Source: Saprospiraceae bacterium
Lineage (GTDB): Bacteria; Bacteroidota; Bacteroidia; Chitinophagales; Saprospiraceae
Direction of reading: 5' to 3'
Length of the DNA: 64,000 bases
Assembly: GCA_020627535.1 (NCBI GenBank)
Contig: JAHDGU010000011.1
Coordinates: 112,901 to 176,900, forward strand
Numbering within the stretch: position 1 is the first letter of the stretch; each line of letters opens with the position of its first letter. The notes beneath the pieces were generated by a model. It was not told the DNA's origin. It did no database searches and saw nothing but the letters and a program-made list of their open reading frames with translations. The position numbers were made by a program, and so were the translations under genes. Below are positions 45,626 through 55,700 of this stretch, one piece after another.

Positions 45626-47172
45626 CTCTCTGGGCGTTTTCTATATCTGCCTGTTCGTGCTGAGGTGCGTGAAGCTCTAGCCGTCTTCTGTAATTTGAAG
45701 AGACCACCTTCCAGCGCATCTGGTGCATCATCATTGTCATAGGGGAATCCTAGCAGCTGATCTTTGAACCGCTGCATGTCTGGATCTTTCTGCATAGCTG
45801 CATTGAGCCTGATCAGTGCTCTCTCAAAGAGCGGAGTCATGTTCTCGATGCGGAGTTCCTTGGCTGGCTTCTTGCGCTTGTCGCCACGGATTGGCATCTG
45901 ATAGCCACGACGCTCACCTTCCTCTACAAACTCATCGAGGAGAAGATCCTGTAGCATATTAGCCTCGATGTAGTATCTGGCGGATGTCCCGAGCTCTTCG
46001 TACCAGTCATAGAAAACTTGCACCATCGAGGACACACTGGCCTTGCGTACCCAAAATCTCAGGATGTCTACGTAGCGACCCGTGCGACCGATGAGGCATA
46101 TGGCCTTGTAATCACTCTTCTTGGTATTCTTGAAGCTCGGATCGCAGTAGACGATCAGGCTGTCATACTTATCGAGCGGTAGGGCTTTCGCCCAAATGAT
46201 CCAGTCCGCAGAGAACATATGTCCCTCTTCGTGGTGCTCATGGAAGTACTCGCGCCTGCTTGCACGGTAGCCCATTTGCTCCATTTTGGCTTGGAGCTGT
46301 TCGAGGGAAAATCTTGGCCATGCAGGCACACCACCTTGTTCTGGTGATGACTTGCGCCGTGACTTAGGATCTTCTATGGCATAGGCCTTGATATGGATGC
46401 GTCCCTTGTGCTTGGGATCTCCTGGCTCGACATCACCCACGAGATGAGCAAGTACTGATGCCTTGTGTATACGATTCCCGCAGATCACTATCCATGATTG
46501 CTTGATACCCAGAGCACCCATGAGTGCGCCAGTGATCCAGTTGCAGATATTGCGGACACGCTCTTGATTGCGGACGAGAATCTCATCATCTATATCATCC
46601 ACGACACCATAGTTGGGTCGATTCTTACCTACTCTGAGACCACGAGGAGACTGTCCACGGCCAAGAGCCCAAAAGCCATATCCATCCGTAGTATAGAAGT
46701 GGCCATCTGCCCAGTTACCAAACTGTGCCAGCTCTCCATAGTCAGCGATCCATCTTTGATTTGCGGTGAACTCCGCTTGGATATCTCCTAGCAGTACTTT
46801 CGCCTTGGATTCATTGGCAGAGCAAAGCACCATGCCCGTGAGATCACCTTTGGCATAGAGATACATCGGAACGAAGACATCAAAGTACACTGACTTAGCG
46901 TGTTCTCTCGGCCATTCGGCTATGAGAAAGCCACCAGACTTCTTGGAGATGGTGCGAGCTGCCTTCTTGTGAAACCATGCGAAATCACTATCACAGTAGT
47001 GAGAGAAGTAGTACTTGAAAAATGCGATAGGATCTTTGAGCAGCTTGGCTTTGCGTGCATCCTTTTGCTTGGCAGTCTCATGCTTATCCGGTGCAGAGCT
47101 GCGACGTATGCGCTCGCACTGATCGAGCCACTCTTGAAATAGCTTTTGCTCCTCTCTCGTCCTTCGCTTCAC
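45622..47172 (-). CDS. Terminase large subunit (Mu gp28-like)
   Basis: The 516-residue protein has an ATPase with a variant Walker A AEWPREHAKS (86-95), Walker B YGVVDDIDDE (188-197), and a nuclease domain starting at D344 in VYCDPSFKNT with a late DDAPDALEGG acidic motif. It translocates phage DNA into proheads and makes the cuts in flanking host DNA. It overlaps the small subunit and the gp36-like gene by 4 bp each. All key residues are present. Confidence 0.92.
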   Translation of the reverse strand: MKRRTREEQKLFQEWLDQCERIRRSSAPDKHETAKQKDARKAKLLKDPIAFFKYYFSHYCDSDFAWFHKKAARTISKKSGGFLIAEWPREHAKSVYFDVFVPMYLYAKGDLTGMVLCSANESKAKVLLGDIQAEFTANQRWIADYGELAQFGNWADGHFYTTDGYGFWALGRGQSPRGLRVGKNRPNYGVVDDIDDEILVRNQERVRNICNWITGALMGALGIKQSWIVICGNRIHKASVLAHLVGDVEPGDPKHKGRIHIKAYAIEDPKSRRKSSPEQGGVPAWPRFSLEQLQAKMEQMGYRASRREYFHEHHEEGHMFSADWIIWAKALPLDKYDSLIVYCDPSFKNTKKSDYKAICLIGRTGRYVDILRFWVRKASVSSMVQVFYDWYEELGTSARYYIEANMLQDLLLDEFVEEGERRGYQMPIRGDKRKKPAKELRIENMTPLFERALIRLNAAMQKDPDMQRFKDQLLGFPYDNDDAPDALEGGLFKLQKTARASRTSARTGRYRKRPER

Positions 47173-47618
47173 ACGCGCTCACTTTGATACTGGATGAATG
47201 ACTCTGCGAGATCTGTCAGCTCCTTGGCCATCTTGTAGTCTTCTTTCTCGGCATACTTCATAAACTCCTTCATGACGGCCAAGTAGTGCTTGAAGGCTCT
47301 GTCGTCTTTGGCCAGTGTGTTGAATAGCTTGTAAAGGCCATCAAGATCACCACCACTGAATAGCATAGTAGATTCTGGATCTTCTTTGAGCCACATGTCC
47401 TTGCGCCTCTTGAGCGCATTGGTCTGGTACTCGATCATCTCCAGGAGTGCTTCCTGCGACTTCATCTTGAGCAGCTGCGCATTGACACGCTTGGTCTTCC
47501 AGCCACCTCTTGTCTGCCATGCGCTGACTGTACGTGGGGCCAGTCCGAGCACGCGGGCTATGTCTGCTTGCTTGGCTCCGCCCATGTACATCATACGTGC
47601 CGCATCTCGCTTTTCCAT
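47169..47618 (-). CDS. Terminase small subunit
   Basis: The 149-residue protein has an N-terminal helix-turn-helix (GGAKQADIARVLGLAPRTVS) followed by a helical oligomerisation region (about 55-149). It recognises phage DNA for packaging with TerL. It is the first gene of the leftward head operon; a promoter should lie in the 148-bp divergent gap (47619-47766), where no consensus box is obvious. Confidence 0.85.
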   Translation of the reverse strand: MEKRDAARMMYMGGAKQADIARVLGLAPRTVSAWQTRGGWKTKRVNAQLLKMKSQEALLEMIEYQTNALKRRKDMWLKEDPESTMLFSGGDLDGLYKLFNTLAKDDRAFKHYLAVMKEFMKYAEKEDYKMAKELTDLAESFIQYQSERV

Positions 47619-47766
47619 AGCTCAAAATTGCCCTTTGGCCTTGCCAGATCTGTGGACCAATTGTCTGAGCATGTCATGAGCTGCATCGCGAGTGCAGCAC
47701 AGCGTATCTTAAAAACATCCGACTCGTCATAGGCCGATTTGCCAGCTTTTTTTTGTGACTGAATTT

Positions 47767-48714
47767 ATGAGCAGAGCCACAGTCATAACGGCAAGAGTCA
47801 ATCGCAACGGTTACAGAATTGTACCCAAGGGCGTGAAGCTGGACAACTATCTTAAGAATCCTGTCTTGCTGCATCAGCACAATCAGTACGCCTTACCAAT
47901 AGGTAAAGTCACAGAGCTGAAATATGACCCTGAAATGGATGCATTGACTTTCGTCCCTGTCTTTGATGAGAAGGATGAGCACGGCAAGGAGATCTCGCGC
48001 AAATACAAGGAAGGCTATTTCTATTCCTTCAGTGCAGGTCACAAGCCCCTCAAGATCAATGACAATCCTGAGCAACTCATGCCAGGCCAGTATCGCGGCA
48101 CGGTCGAAGAGACCGAGCTCCTGGAGATCTCTATCGTGAGTGTACCCGGTGACGCTGGAGCTGTCAAGCTCTCAGTAGACGGCGACAAGGGACTCGATGA
48201 TGTCTTGCCAGCGATGCAGCTCAGCTATCAATCACAAAAAAACACAGATGTCATGGATGACAAAATAATCAAGGCTCTCGGCCTAGATGCAGATGCGAAG
48301 CCAGAAGATGCTGTCGCAAAGATCTCTGAGATGAAAGCCAAGCTCACAGAGCAGCGCAATCTCAATGTAGACAACCTCATCACTCAAGGCAAGGCCAAAG
48401 GTGTCATCACAGATGACAATGAGGCGAAATGGCGAAACCTAGCGAATCTCTCTTTCACGGACACGATGGAGCTCCTTTCTGCGACTCCTGCGCCTACGCA
48501 GAAGAAGGAAGAGGAGCAAGAGAGTGCAGAAGGCGGAAGCCCTGCAAGCCTTGCAGATCTGCTCAAGCTGGCACAGGCTGGTGGAAAACCCCAGGATGAG
48601 GAAGTCACCTTCGAGAAGCTGAGCAAGGAAAATCCAGAGGAGCTCCATCGCATACAGCGTGAGGATCCAGAATTGTATGACAAGCTCGCAGCGGACTATG
48701 CTGCTGGCAAGTAA
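47767..48714 (+). CDS. Head maturation protease fused to scaffold (Mu gpI-like)
   Basis: The 315-residue protein has an N-terminal protease-like domain (about 1-150: KGVKLDNYLKNPVLLHQHN, YFYSFSAGHKPL, and TELLEISIVSVPGDAGAVKL, the conserved ELxEISxVxxPAxxxA block of prohead proteases) and a charged, helical scaffold-like C-terminus (about 165-315). The frame opens at GTG 47755; the ATG at 47767 is taken. It cleaves itself and scaffold during capsid maturation. Confidence 0.85.
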   Translation: MSRATVITARVNRNGYRIVPKGVKLDNYLKNPVLLHQHNQYALPIGKVTELKYDPEMDALTFVPVFDEKDEHGKEISRKYKEGYFYSFSAGHKPLKINDNPEQLMPGQYRGTVEETELLEISIVSVPGDAGAVKLSVDGDKGLDDVLPAMQLSYQSQKNTDVMDDKIIKALGLDADAKPEDAVAKISEMKAKLTEQRNLNVDNLITQGKAKGVITDDNEAKWRNLANLSFTDTMELLSATPAPTQKKEEEQESAEGGSPASLADLLKLAQAGGKPQDEEVTFEKLSKENPEELHRIQREDPELYDKLAADYAAGK

Positions 48715-48726
48715 ATCACAGCGATC

Positions 48727-49170
48727 TTGAAAAAGACTATCATATTTTCACTGCTCATGGCCTTCAGCTTACTAGCCATCGCCATGCCAGCACAGCAAGC
48801 GGAGCGCATCCAAGATGCCTTCCAGACTTCGCTCAAGGTCGACCCAGCCGAGGTCGCTACCAAGCTCACGATTCCCAATCTCGATCGCATAGCAGATGAA
48901 GATCTCAGAGATCACGTGAGTGATCATGTCAACTGGGCCTTCTCAGCGGATCATCTGGGCATCAAGATCAAGCGCGCCTATCCTGACTATCTGGAAGGCA
49001 CGATCATCTTTCATGATGACTTTGTACCCAGAGCCAATCAGCGAGTAGTACTGATGACACTGAGCGACTTTGGACAGGTACCACTCCTAGTGACAGATAA
49101 GGGCGGCGGAGATGTAGAGATCAAGTGCAGCCTAGAAATATTCATCGGATCATTTAAAAAAGACAAATAG
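48727..49170 (+). CDS. Exported-looking protein in the head module
   Basis: The 147-residue product begins at a TTG with a Lys-Lys-Thr start and a hydrophobic core (about 5-20) ending ...AMPAQQA, a plausible signal peptide. The rest is alpha/beta with FVPRANQRVVLMTLSDFGQV. In other phages this slot holds a decoration or head-fibre protein, which would not carry a signal, so either the N-terminus is a membrane anchor or the gene is a moron. Not recognised. Confidence 0.5.
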   Translation: MKKTIIFSLLMAFSLLAIAMPAQQAERIQDAFQTSLKVDPAEVATKLTIPNLDRIADEDLRDHVSDHVNWAFSADHLGIKIKRAYPDYLEGTIIFHDDFVPRANQRVVLMTLSDFGQVPLLVTDKGGGDVEIKCSLEIFIGSFKKDK

Positions 49171-49172
49171 CC

Positions 49173-50087
49173 ATGGGCCTACAAACAGAAGTCTGGGCAA
49201 GAGACATCAAAGAGAAGCTCTTTCCAGAAGACTCATTCATGAATCAAGCGGTCAACGATGATCCTTGGGTGAATCATAAGACAGTACATCTCCCACAGGC
49301 TGGCGCACTGCCAGAGGTGGTCAGAGATCGCGGATCATATCCAGCAGCTCCCTCACAGAGAGTGGACACTGTAACTGAGTACACGCTTCACGAGTACACA
49401 AGTACTCCGACACACATCGCGGATATCGAAGAAGTGGAGACCAGCTATGCCAAGCGCAATAGCGTCGTCACCAGTCACGGCACAGAGATCAATAAGCTCA
49501 TTGCTAACTGGATGGCTTATGAGTGGGCACCAGATCTTGCTGCCAATCTAGTCCGTACCACCGGATCAGATCGTGATACCAATGTCATCGGTGCGACGGG
49601 AACCAGAAAGGATCTCACCATCGAAGACATCATGTCCGCCAAGCGGATCATGGATGACATGGATCTCCCAGCGATGGGCAGAAACATGCTACTCCCTGCG
49701 CACATGTACAACAATCTCATCGAGGCCAACTGGAAAGACCTCTTGGCCATGGAGACCACTGGACGTGCACGTATCGCAGATGGTAATCTCCTTGTCATCT
49801 TGGGATTCAACATCTTCCTGAGAGGCAAGAAGAATATCTTGACTTATGATAACGCTGCTACACCTGTAAAGCGAGATCCTCAGGCGGCCGTATTGGCGAC
49901 AGCCAATGCAGCGGCACTTTGCTGGCACAAGGACTTTGTGCGTCGAGCACGTGGTGCGGTGAAAGTCTACAACAAGATAGACGATCCATCCTACTACGGT
50001 AGCATCTTCTCTGCGATGGCAAGAGCTGGTGGCCGTAAGGCATATGCCGATGGTACGGGTGTCGTCTCCATCATCGAAGCTGCTTAG
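49173..50087 (+). CDS. Major capsid protein
   Basis: The 304-residue protein directly follows the protease/scaffold pair, has the size and composition of a Mu-type/HK97-fold capsid protein and features such as PALMGRN-like DLPAMGRNMLLPAHMYNNLI and a C-terminal IDDPSYYGSIFSAMARAGGR. The late P-domain-like LLVILGFNIFLRGKK also fits. No other gene in the cluster suits this role. Confidence 0.82.
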   Translation: MGLQTEVWARDIKEKLFPEDSFMNQAVNDDPWVNHKTVHLPQAGALPEVVRDRGSYPAAPSQRVDTVTEYTLHEYTSTPTHIADIEEVETSYAKRNSVVTSHGTEINKLIANWMAYEWAPDLAANLVRTTGSDRDTNVIGATGTRKDLTIEDIMSAKRIMDDMDLPAMGRNMLLPAHMYNNLIEANWKDLLAMETTGRARIADGNLLVILGFNIFLRGKKNILTYDNAATPVKRDPQAAVLATANAAALCWHKDFVRRARGAVKVYNKIDDPSYYGSIFSAMARAGGRKAYADGTGVVSIIEAA

Positions 50088-50122
50088 ATCACTGATTGAA
50101 TCACATTTAAAAGCAGTTTGAA

Positions 50123-50416
50123 ATGACAATGGACAGCAAAGAGTTCTTCAAGCGCAATCCTAGAATCAAGGTGATCTACTGTGTGAAGGATCAGATCTTT
50201 CTGGAGCACGCTAAGGAGGCCGCAGAAAACTTCGCTCTGATTCATGGATTGACCTGCGAGAAGAAAGTCAATCCTGGCCCTGCCAAGAAGCCAGCAGCGA
50301 AGCCCAAGGCCAAGACGACAGCCACCAAAAAGGCGGCGAAGTCTGAGGCCAAGAAATCCAATACCAAAACCACTGCCACCAAGGCCACTGGTCAGGGCAA
50401 GGCAGACAAAGAATAG
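50123..50416 (+). CDS. Capsid-adjacent protein with lysine/alanine-rich tail
   Basis: The 97-residue protein has a short globular N-terminal part (about 1-50, with VIYCVKDQIFLEHAKEAAEN) and a disordered tail of K/A/T/P (about 55-97: KKPAAKPKAKTTATKKAAK). The tail resembles histone H1-like tails and could bind packaged DNA or the capsid interior. It is located between the capsid and sheath genes. Confidence 0.55.
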   Translation: MTMDSKEFFKRNPRIKVIYCVKDQIFLEHAKEAAENFALIHGLTCEKKVNPGPAKKPAAKPKAKTTATKKAAKSEAKKSNTKTTATKATGQGKADKE

Positions 50417-50419
50417 GTC

Positions 50420-51580
50420 ATGAGCAGACCATATGTAAAGTTTACCGATGCAGTTGGCGGACTTGGGAGACTCCCAAGTAGGGATGATCACATCTCTGCC
50501 ATCTTCATTGACACCACTTCACCCGGTGCATGGACAGACACTCTAGGCAAGAAATACACAAGCCTAGCACTGGCAGAAGCCGATGGCATCACAGAAGGTG
50601 ATGGCACATATGGTCTGCTATGGTACTATATCAAGGAGTTTTTCCGTATCGCTGGAGCGGCGGAGCTGTGGGTGATCAATAGCAGCGATGCAGGCTTCAC
50701 GGCACCCGCTTTTCAAGAGCTGACGGATGGCAATGTCCGCCAGATCTTCTGGGCAGCAAATGCGCCAGCCTATGCAGGACTAGCGGCCCACGTGGCCACG
50801 ATCAAGAGCTTCAGCGATGAGCTGGAGACGCGACATGCCTATGCCGTGTTTATCACTCATGTAGATGATGACACGCAAGCAGTCGATGCCTCCCTGCCAG
50901 ATCTCAGAGCCTTGACGGCGAATACTGTGAGTGTGGTCATCAGTGGTGATGGCAGCGGTACAGGTGCAGAGCTAGCAGGTAGTCTGGGTGTAGACTATGT
51001 GAGCGCTGGAGCGAATCTACTTGGCCAGCTGGCTAAGAGTCGAGTCAATCACAGCCCGGCTTGGGTCGCACAAGGCAACTTGAGTGATGGCTACGAGTTT
51101 GAGAAGATCCTCTTCAGTGATGGAGTAGGTATCGCAGCCAAGACGGACGCGGTGCTCGACGATCTCCAGACCAAGGGATACATCTTCGCTCAGAGATTCC
51201 CAAGCTATCCGGGCAGCTACTTCAATGATAGTCACTCAGCGATTGCTGCGACGTCTGATTTCTTCTCCATAGAGAACAATCGGACTTTCCAGAAAGCCAA
51301 GAGACTTGTCAGAGCCGCACTGCTCCCTGAGCTAAATAGTCCTCTGTTGCTAGAGGATGACGGCAAGATGCGCAATGCAACCATCAAGAGATTTGAGCTG
51401 ATCTGTAGAGATGAGCTTGACAGCATGCAAGGAGATAGTGAGATCAGCGCGAGCGATGTCAGCATTGATCCTGAGCAAAATGTGCTGCAGACCGATACGA
51501 TCAATATCAAGATCCGTATTGTGCCAACTGGCACAGCAAGATTTATCGAAGTCAATATCGGCTTCGCAGTAAGTGTGTAG
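50420..51580 (+). CDS. Contractile tail sheath protein (DUF2586-like)
   Basis: The 386-residue product has a modular layout: N-terminal KFTDAVGGLGRLPSRDDHIS, a central alpha/beta part with HVDDDTQ, and a C-terminal domain starting AKRLVRAALLPELNSPLL and RFELICRDELDSMQ, ending in an extended strand (FIEVNIGFAVSV), as sheath proteins do for handshake contacts. With tube and baseplate genes downstream, the phage is a myovirus. Confidence 0.75.
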   Translation: MSRPYVKFTDAVGGLGRLPSRDDHISAIFIDTTSPGAWTDTLGKKYTSLALAEADGITEGDGTYGLLWYYIKEFFRIAGAAELWVINSSDAGFTAPAFQELTDGNVRQIFWAANAPAYAGLAAHVATIKSFSDELETRHAYAVFITHVDDDTQAVDASLPDLRALTANTVSVVISGDGSGTGAELAGSLGVDYVSAGANLLGQLAKSRVNHSPAWVAQGNLSDGYEFEKILFSDGVGIAAKTDAVLDDLQTKGYIFAQRFPSYPGSYFNDSHSAIAATSDFFSIENNRTFQKAKRLVRAALLPELNSPLLLEDDGKMRNATIKRFELICRDELDSMQGDSEISASDVSIDPEQNVLQTDTINIKIRIVPTGTARFIEVNIGFAVSV

Positions 51581-51584
51581 ACAG

Positions 51585-52703
51585 ATGAGGAGAGGAGTGA
51601 TATATATCATGCTGATGCTCTCTAGCATCATGCTAGAGGCACAGGTGCGACCGGATCAGTTTCCTTTGGAGTCCAGTCCTACTAGTGCCAACTTTGAGGT
51701 CTACAGCCAGAAGGACGGCGTCAGCAGACGCGCCACGCTGGATGACCTCAAGCTGTATCTAGCGCCATTCGCCAATCTGACACCGATAGCCTTCATCCCA
51801 TCCACAAGTGGCAATGTGACCAATCTGGCTGAGATGGTAGAAGATCCAGAAGGATCTATCTGGTATATCGATGGACAAGGTCGAGCGATCAGGATGGGCA
51901 GTGGCTCAGGGATCACTATTGACTCCACGCTGTGGACACTGATAGGTTCTGGCATACAGTACACCAATGGCCGCGTGGTCATCGGTGAAGACGTCAGCAG
52001 CGCGATCCTACAGCTCAAGGCAAAGAAGAGTCTGACACACGTGGCAGAGATCATCAATCCTGATAGTACAGGTGATGGCCTGGTGCTGAGATCTAGTAAT
52101 GAGATCTTGACACTGACGGACACGACTGGCGATCTGAGATTCCGATTTTTTGAAGACGGCCGGCTACAACATTTCAGCTATCAGAATGGAGTCACAGATA
52201 GCATGTCCGCACCGGTGGGCTATGCAGCCTATGACAGTGCTGGAGTGCTACGCAGCTATGCGCTGAGCAACATGCCAAGCAAGCAGATGCGCTATCAGCA
52301 AGGCAATGCCCTGGTGACTCAATTTGGCAGTGATAGTATAGCCTATAGCAAGGTAGACAATATCGTGACAATTACAGTGCCACTCGGTGTATCTCTCACC
52401 AGCCTGAGGATCAATGAGGAGACGGCCAATATGTCTGGAGCAAGCGAATTTGTCCTGCGCATCGATGATCAGAATGGTGATGTCAACAATGATCTGGCGA
52501 GCTTCTTTCCTCCGACCCTCGACTTCATCAAGCGTGACAATGGCAATCAAGATCCGCCCACGTCGAGCAATCCCTACATCTACACAGTGGACAGTGCACC
52601 GACCTCACAGGCACAGATTACAGACTACGGCAGCGGCATCCTAGAGATCCGCTGGAAGAATATCGACTCATTTGGCAAGTGGACAGCAATAGCAACATGG
52701 TGA
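51585..52703 (+). CDS. Secreted fibre-like protein in the tail operon
   Basis: The 372-residue product (ATG 51585; a GTG at 51573 is the ORF limit) begins with a signal peptide (hydrophobic core about 6-17, cleavage near LEA-Q). The mature part reads RPDQFPLESSPTSANFEVYS, with beta-rich repeats and YFxGSxxxIxYTN-like strands, typical of fibre or appendage stalks of Bacteroidota. It lies between sheath and tube genes with a TGATG junction to the next gene. An exported protein here is unexpected; see Findings. Confidence 0.6.
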   Translation: MRRGVIYIMLMLSSIMLEAQVRPDQFPLESSPTSANFEVYSQKDGVSRRATLDDLKLYLAPFANLTPIAFIPSTSGNVTNLAEMVEDPEGSIWYIDGQGRAIRMGSGSGITIDSTLWTLIGSGIQYTNGRVVIGEDVSSAILQLKAKKSLTHVAEIINPDSTGDGLVLRSSNEILTLTDTTGDLRFRFFEDGRLQHFSYQNGVTDSMSAPVGYAAYDSAGVLRSYALSNMPSKQMRYQQGNALVTQFGSDSIAYSKVDNIVTITVPLGVSLTSLRINEETANMSGASEFVLRIDDQNGDVNNDLASFFPPTLDFIKRDNGNQDPPTSSNPYIYTVDSAPTSQAQITDYGSGILEIRWKNIDSFGKWTAIATW

Positions 52704-55700
52704 TGAAAAGAATAAGCCTCATACTCCTTTTTGGCGTAAGCCTACTGAGCTGCATCGCTCAGGTCAAAAATCAAATGAATGGTACGCTACAAATACAGAG
52801 CTACCAGCAACTCAGTGCAGACACATTTGAGATTGCCGGATACTTCAATGATCTATCTGGCAACTACTCCATGACACAGATCGATAGTGCTGACCAGATA
52901 TGGGACGGAGGATGTCAGATCTGGGAGATCAAAGAAGTGACACAGCTATTTCCAGTACTGGTCTTGAAAGTGACCAGGCAAGATACAGCCCTCACGTATC
53001 CGAGTCTCGGACTGAGTGTATGCTTCAGACCCACAGCCACGTATAAGTACCCTCTAGTCACTGTAGGACTTCCTGAAAAGCTAGAGCGTTGCATAGAGAA
53101 TCATCAAGTGATCCTCTTTGATGAGCTGAGTCTCATAGGCGGTGGTGGCGCGAGTCACTGGGATAGCATCGTAGGCAAGCCTCCAGGCTTTGCCGACAAC
53201 ATCGATAATGTCAATGATGCAGACAGCGATCCGAATAATGAGATAGAGACTTGGTCGACCTTGGCAGGAATCCCGGCAGGATTTGCGGATAACGTCGACA
53301 ATGTCATAGACAATGACTGGACGGTATCCGGCAGCATCATGTATAGCGCAGTGCCAGGAAATGTAGGTATCGGTCTATCTGGGCCACAGACGCCTTTACA
53401 TCTATTAGGCACATTCAGATTTGACGGAGGTGGATCTGGATACATGGATCTGAAGAATACGCTTGGCGAGTTTCAATTTGAAGTGAGCGATGGATTTGAC
53501 AATAGCACATTGCTCGGCATGACACCGACAGGTGAGATGGTGCTCTACTTACCCAACTCCGCCACGAAAAACTACCTCGTCAATACTGGTAGTGGCTATG
53601 CGGAATGGGGTGATATCAGCTGGAACGATCTCACAGATGTGCCTGCTGGCTTTGCCGATAATACAGATGACGGAGGTTTTTGGACATATCTTACGGATGG
53701 TATTTACTACACAGAGCAGATTCGTAATACGAGTAGTGGCACTGCCAGTATTGGAAACTATGCCTTGGACATTCAAGGAGGCTTTCAGCTGCGCACCGAT
53801 CAAAATGCAACAAGTCTTAGTATCGGAGAGCAAGCACTAAACAACCTATCAGGCAGTGGAACTGAAAATGTAGCGATAGGAAGGTATGCAGGTATCAATG
53901 TCACAAATCAAGACATGAACACCTTTGTCGGCACTTATGCCGGACACGCAGCGACCTATCCAGATCAATTTGCAGGAGACAATACAATGATTGGCTCAGA
54001 GGCAGGCCAAAGTGTACATAGCGAAGGTGATAATACTTTTTTGGGTGTACAGGCCGGCAGCACATCTCAGACTGACACACTTGATGGTAGCATTGCTATC
54101 GGAGTAGGAGCGATGCGCTCTAGCACGATGCGAAATAGTATAGCCATCGGCAACGGAGCTGCTCAAAACAAGACACTAGATGGTATTTTCATCGGTACTG
54201 GCACTGGAGGTAATTCGTCGAATCAGTTTGATAGTGTGATAGTGATAGGCAATGATGCAGAGCCAGAGATGGATAGAGAGATCATCCTAGATTTTGAAGG
54301 TAGATCTCAGCAGCTACGATCTGGACATTACCGCTGGGATATTGACCAGGACACCACAGGACATACAGGTCATGTGATGACTCTAGCAGCTGATGGCCAG
54401 CTGAGACTAGCAGAGGCCAGCGGATCTGGTGCGGATGCAGACTGGACAATATCTGGCAACGATATGCATAGTGCGGTCAGTGGAAATGTGGGGATTGGTG
54501 TATCTAGTCCAGCTCGTAAGCTGCATATCTCTACAGTAGGAGAATCTACAGGCGGCGTTGTGAGACTAGAATCAGATGACACTTATGATGCAAAATTTGA
54601 ATTTTGGGAAAATGGCGCGGAGACCTGGGAGATGGGTGTGGATGAGTCGGAGTCGGATCTATTTAAGATCGCAAGCCCAGACTTTGGGGCGAATCAGTTC
54701 AATCTCACGAAGGGCGGTAGATTGGGTCTCGGCATCGGATCTCCGTCTGAGAGCATACACGTTAAAACTCAATCAAGCGCAGTGCTGCTGCTAGAGGCAG
54801 ATAGTGACAATGTGAATGAAGCAGATGTAGCCAGGATCGAATTTTCTCAAGATGGCGGATCTGTGACGGCTCTGGTAGGATTTGGCAGCAATGTCAATGA
54901 CTTCAGAGTAGGAAATTTGCATGCCAATGGTCAGCTAGAGCTATACTCTGGAGGAGCCAGGGAGATGGTGATAGATATAGAGGGCAAAGTTGGCATAGGC
55001 ACAGACAATCCGAGCTCCACACTCAATGTAGTCAACAATGGAGCCTCTGGAGTTGTCAATCAATCGACTGGCGCAGCTGGCAAGGTGATGACCACACGCA
55101 CAGATGGTGTCTGGATAGGCCTTGTGTCTGGTGGGAATACTCCAACACTGTTATTCGAGAATGGAGAAGATTTTGCTATCTCAGAGGCAAATGCTGATGA
55201 TACTCCGTATGATGCCACATATAGCTCTCTCAATCAGCGAGTGAAGGTAGTGGCTGGAGGCAATGTAGCCATAGGATCGCACACACCTAGCACTAAGCTC
55301 GATGTAGATGGCCAGATTCGCATGCGTGGCGGAAGTCCATCTTTAGGATCCTACATGACATCAGATGCCTCAGGCGTCGCATCCTGGGACCAGCGACAGA
55401 TCTCAGCGACCAAGTCAGCAGACGAGTCCATCACATCAGATGCCACGCTCAATACAGATGCAGACTTTACTTGTGCCCTGGAGGCCAATACCACATACAG
55501 ATTTGAGGCGTATATGCGGAGCAATAGTGTAGCCACTCAGATAGAGATGGACTTTGCAGTGCCATCAGGAGCGAGTCTCTACTTCAAGAGTAACAATACA
55601 GGAGCGGAGTTGAGTGATGCTTTCAGCTTTGATATCTCAGGAGGTGCTGACCTCGCAGATGTGCTGAGAGGTGTACTGGTCGTCGGAGCTACCGCAGGAG

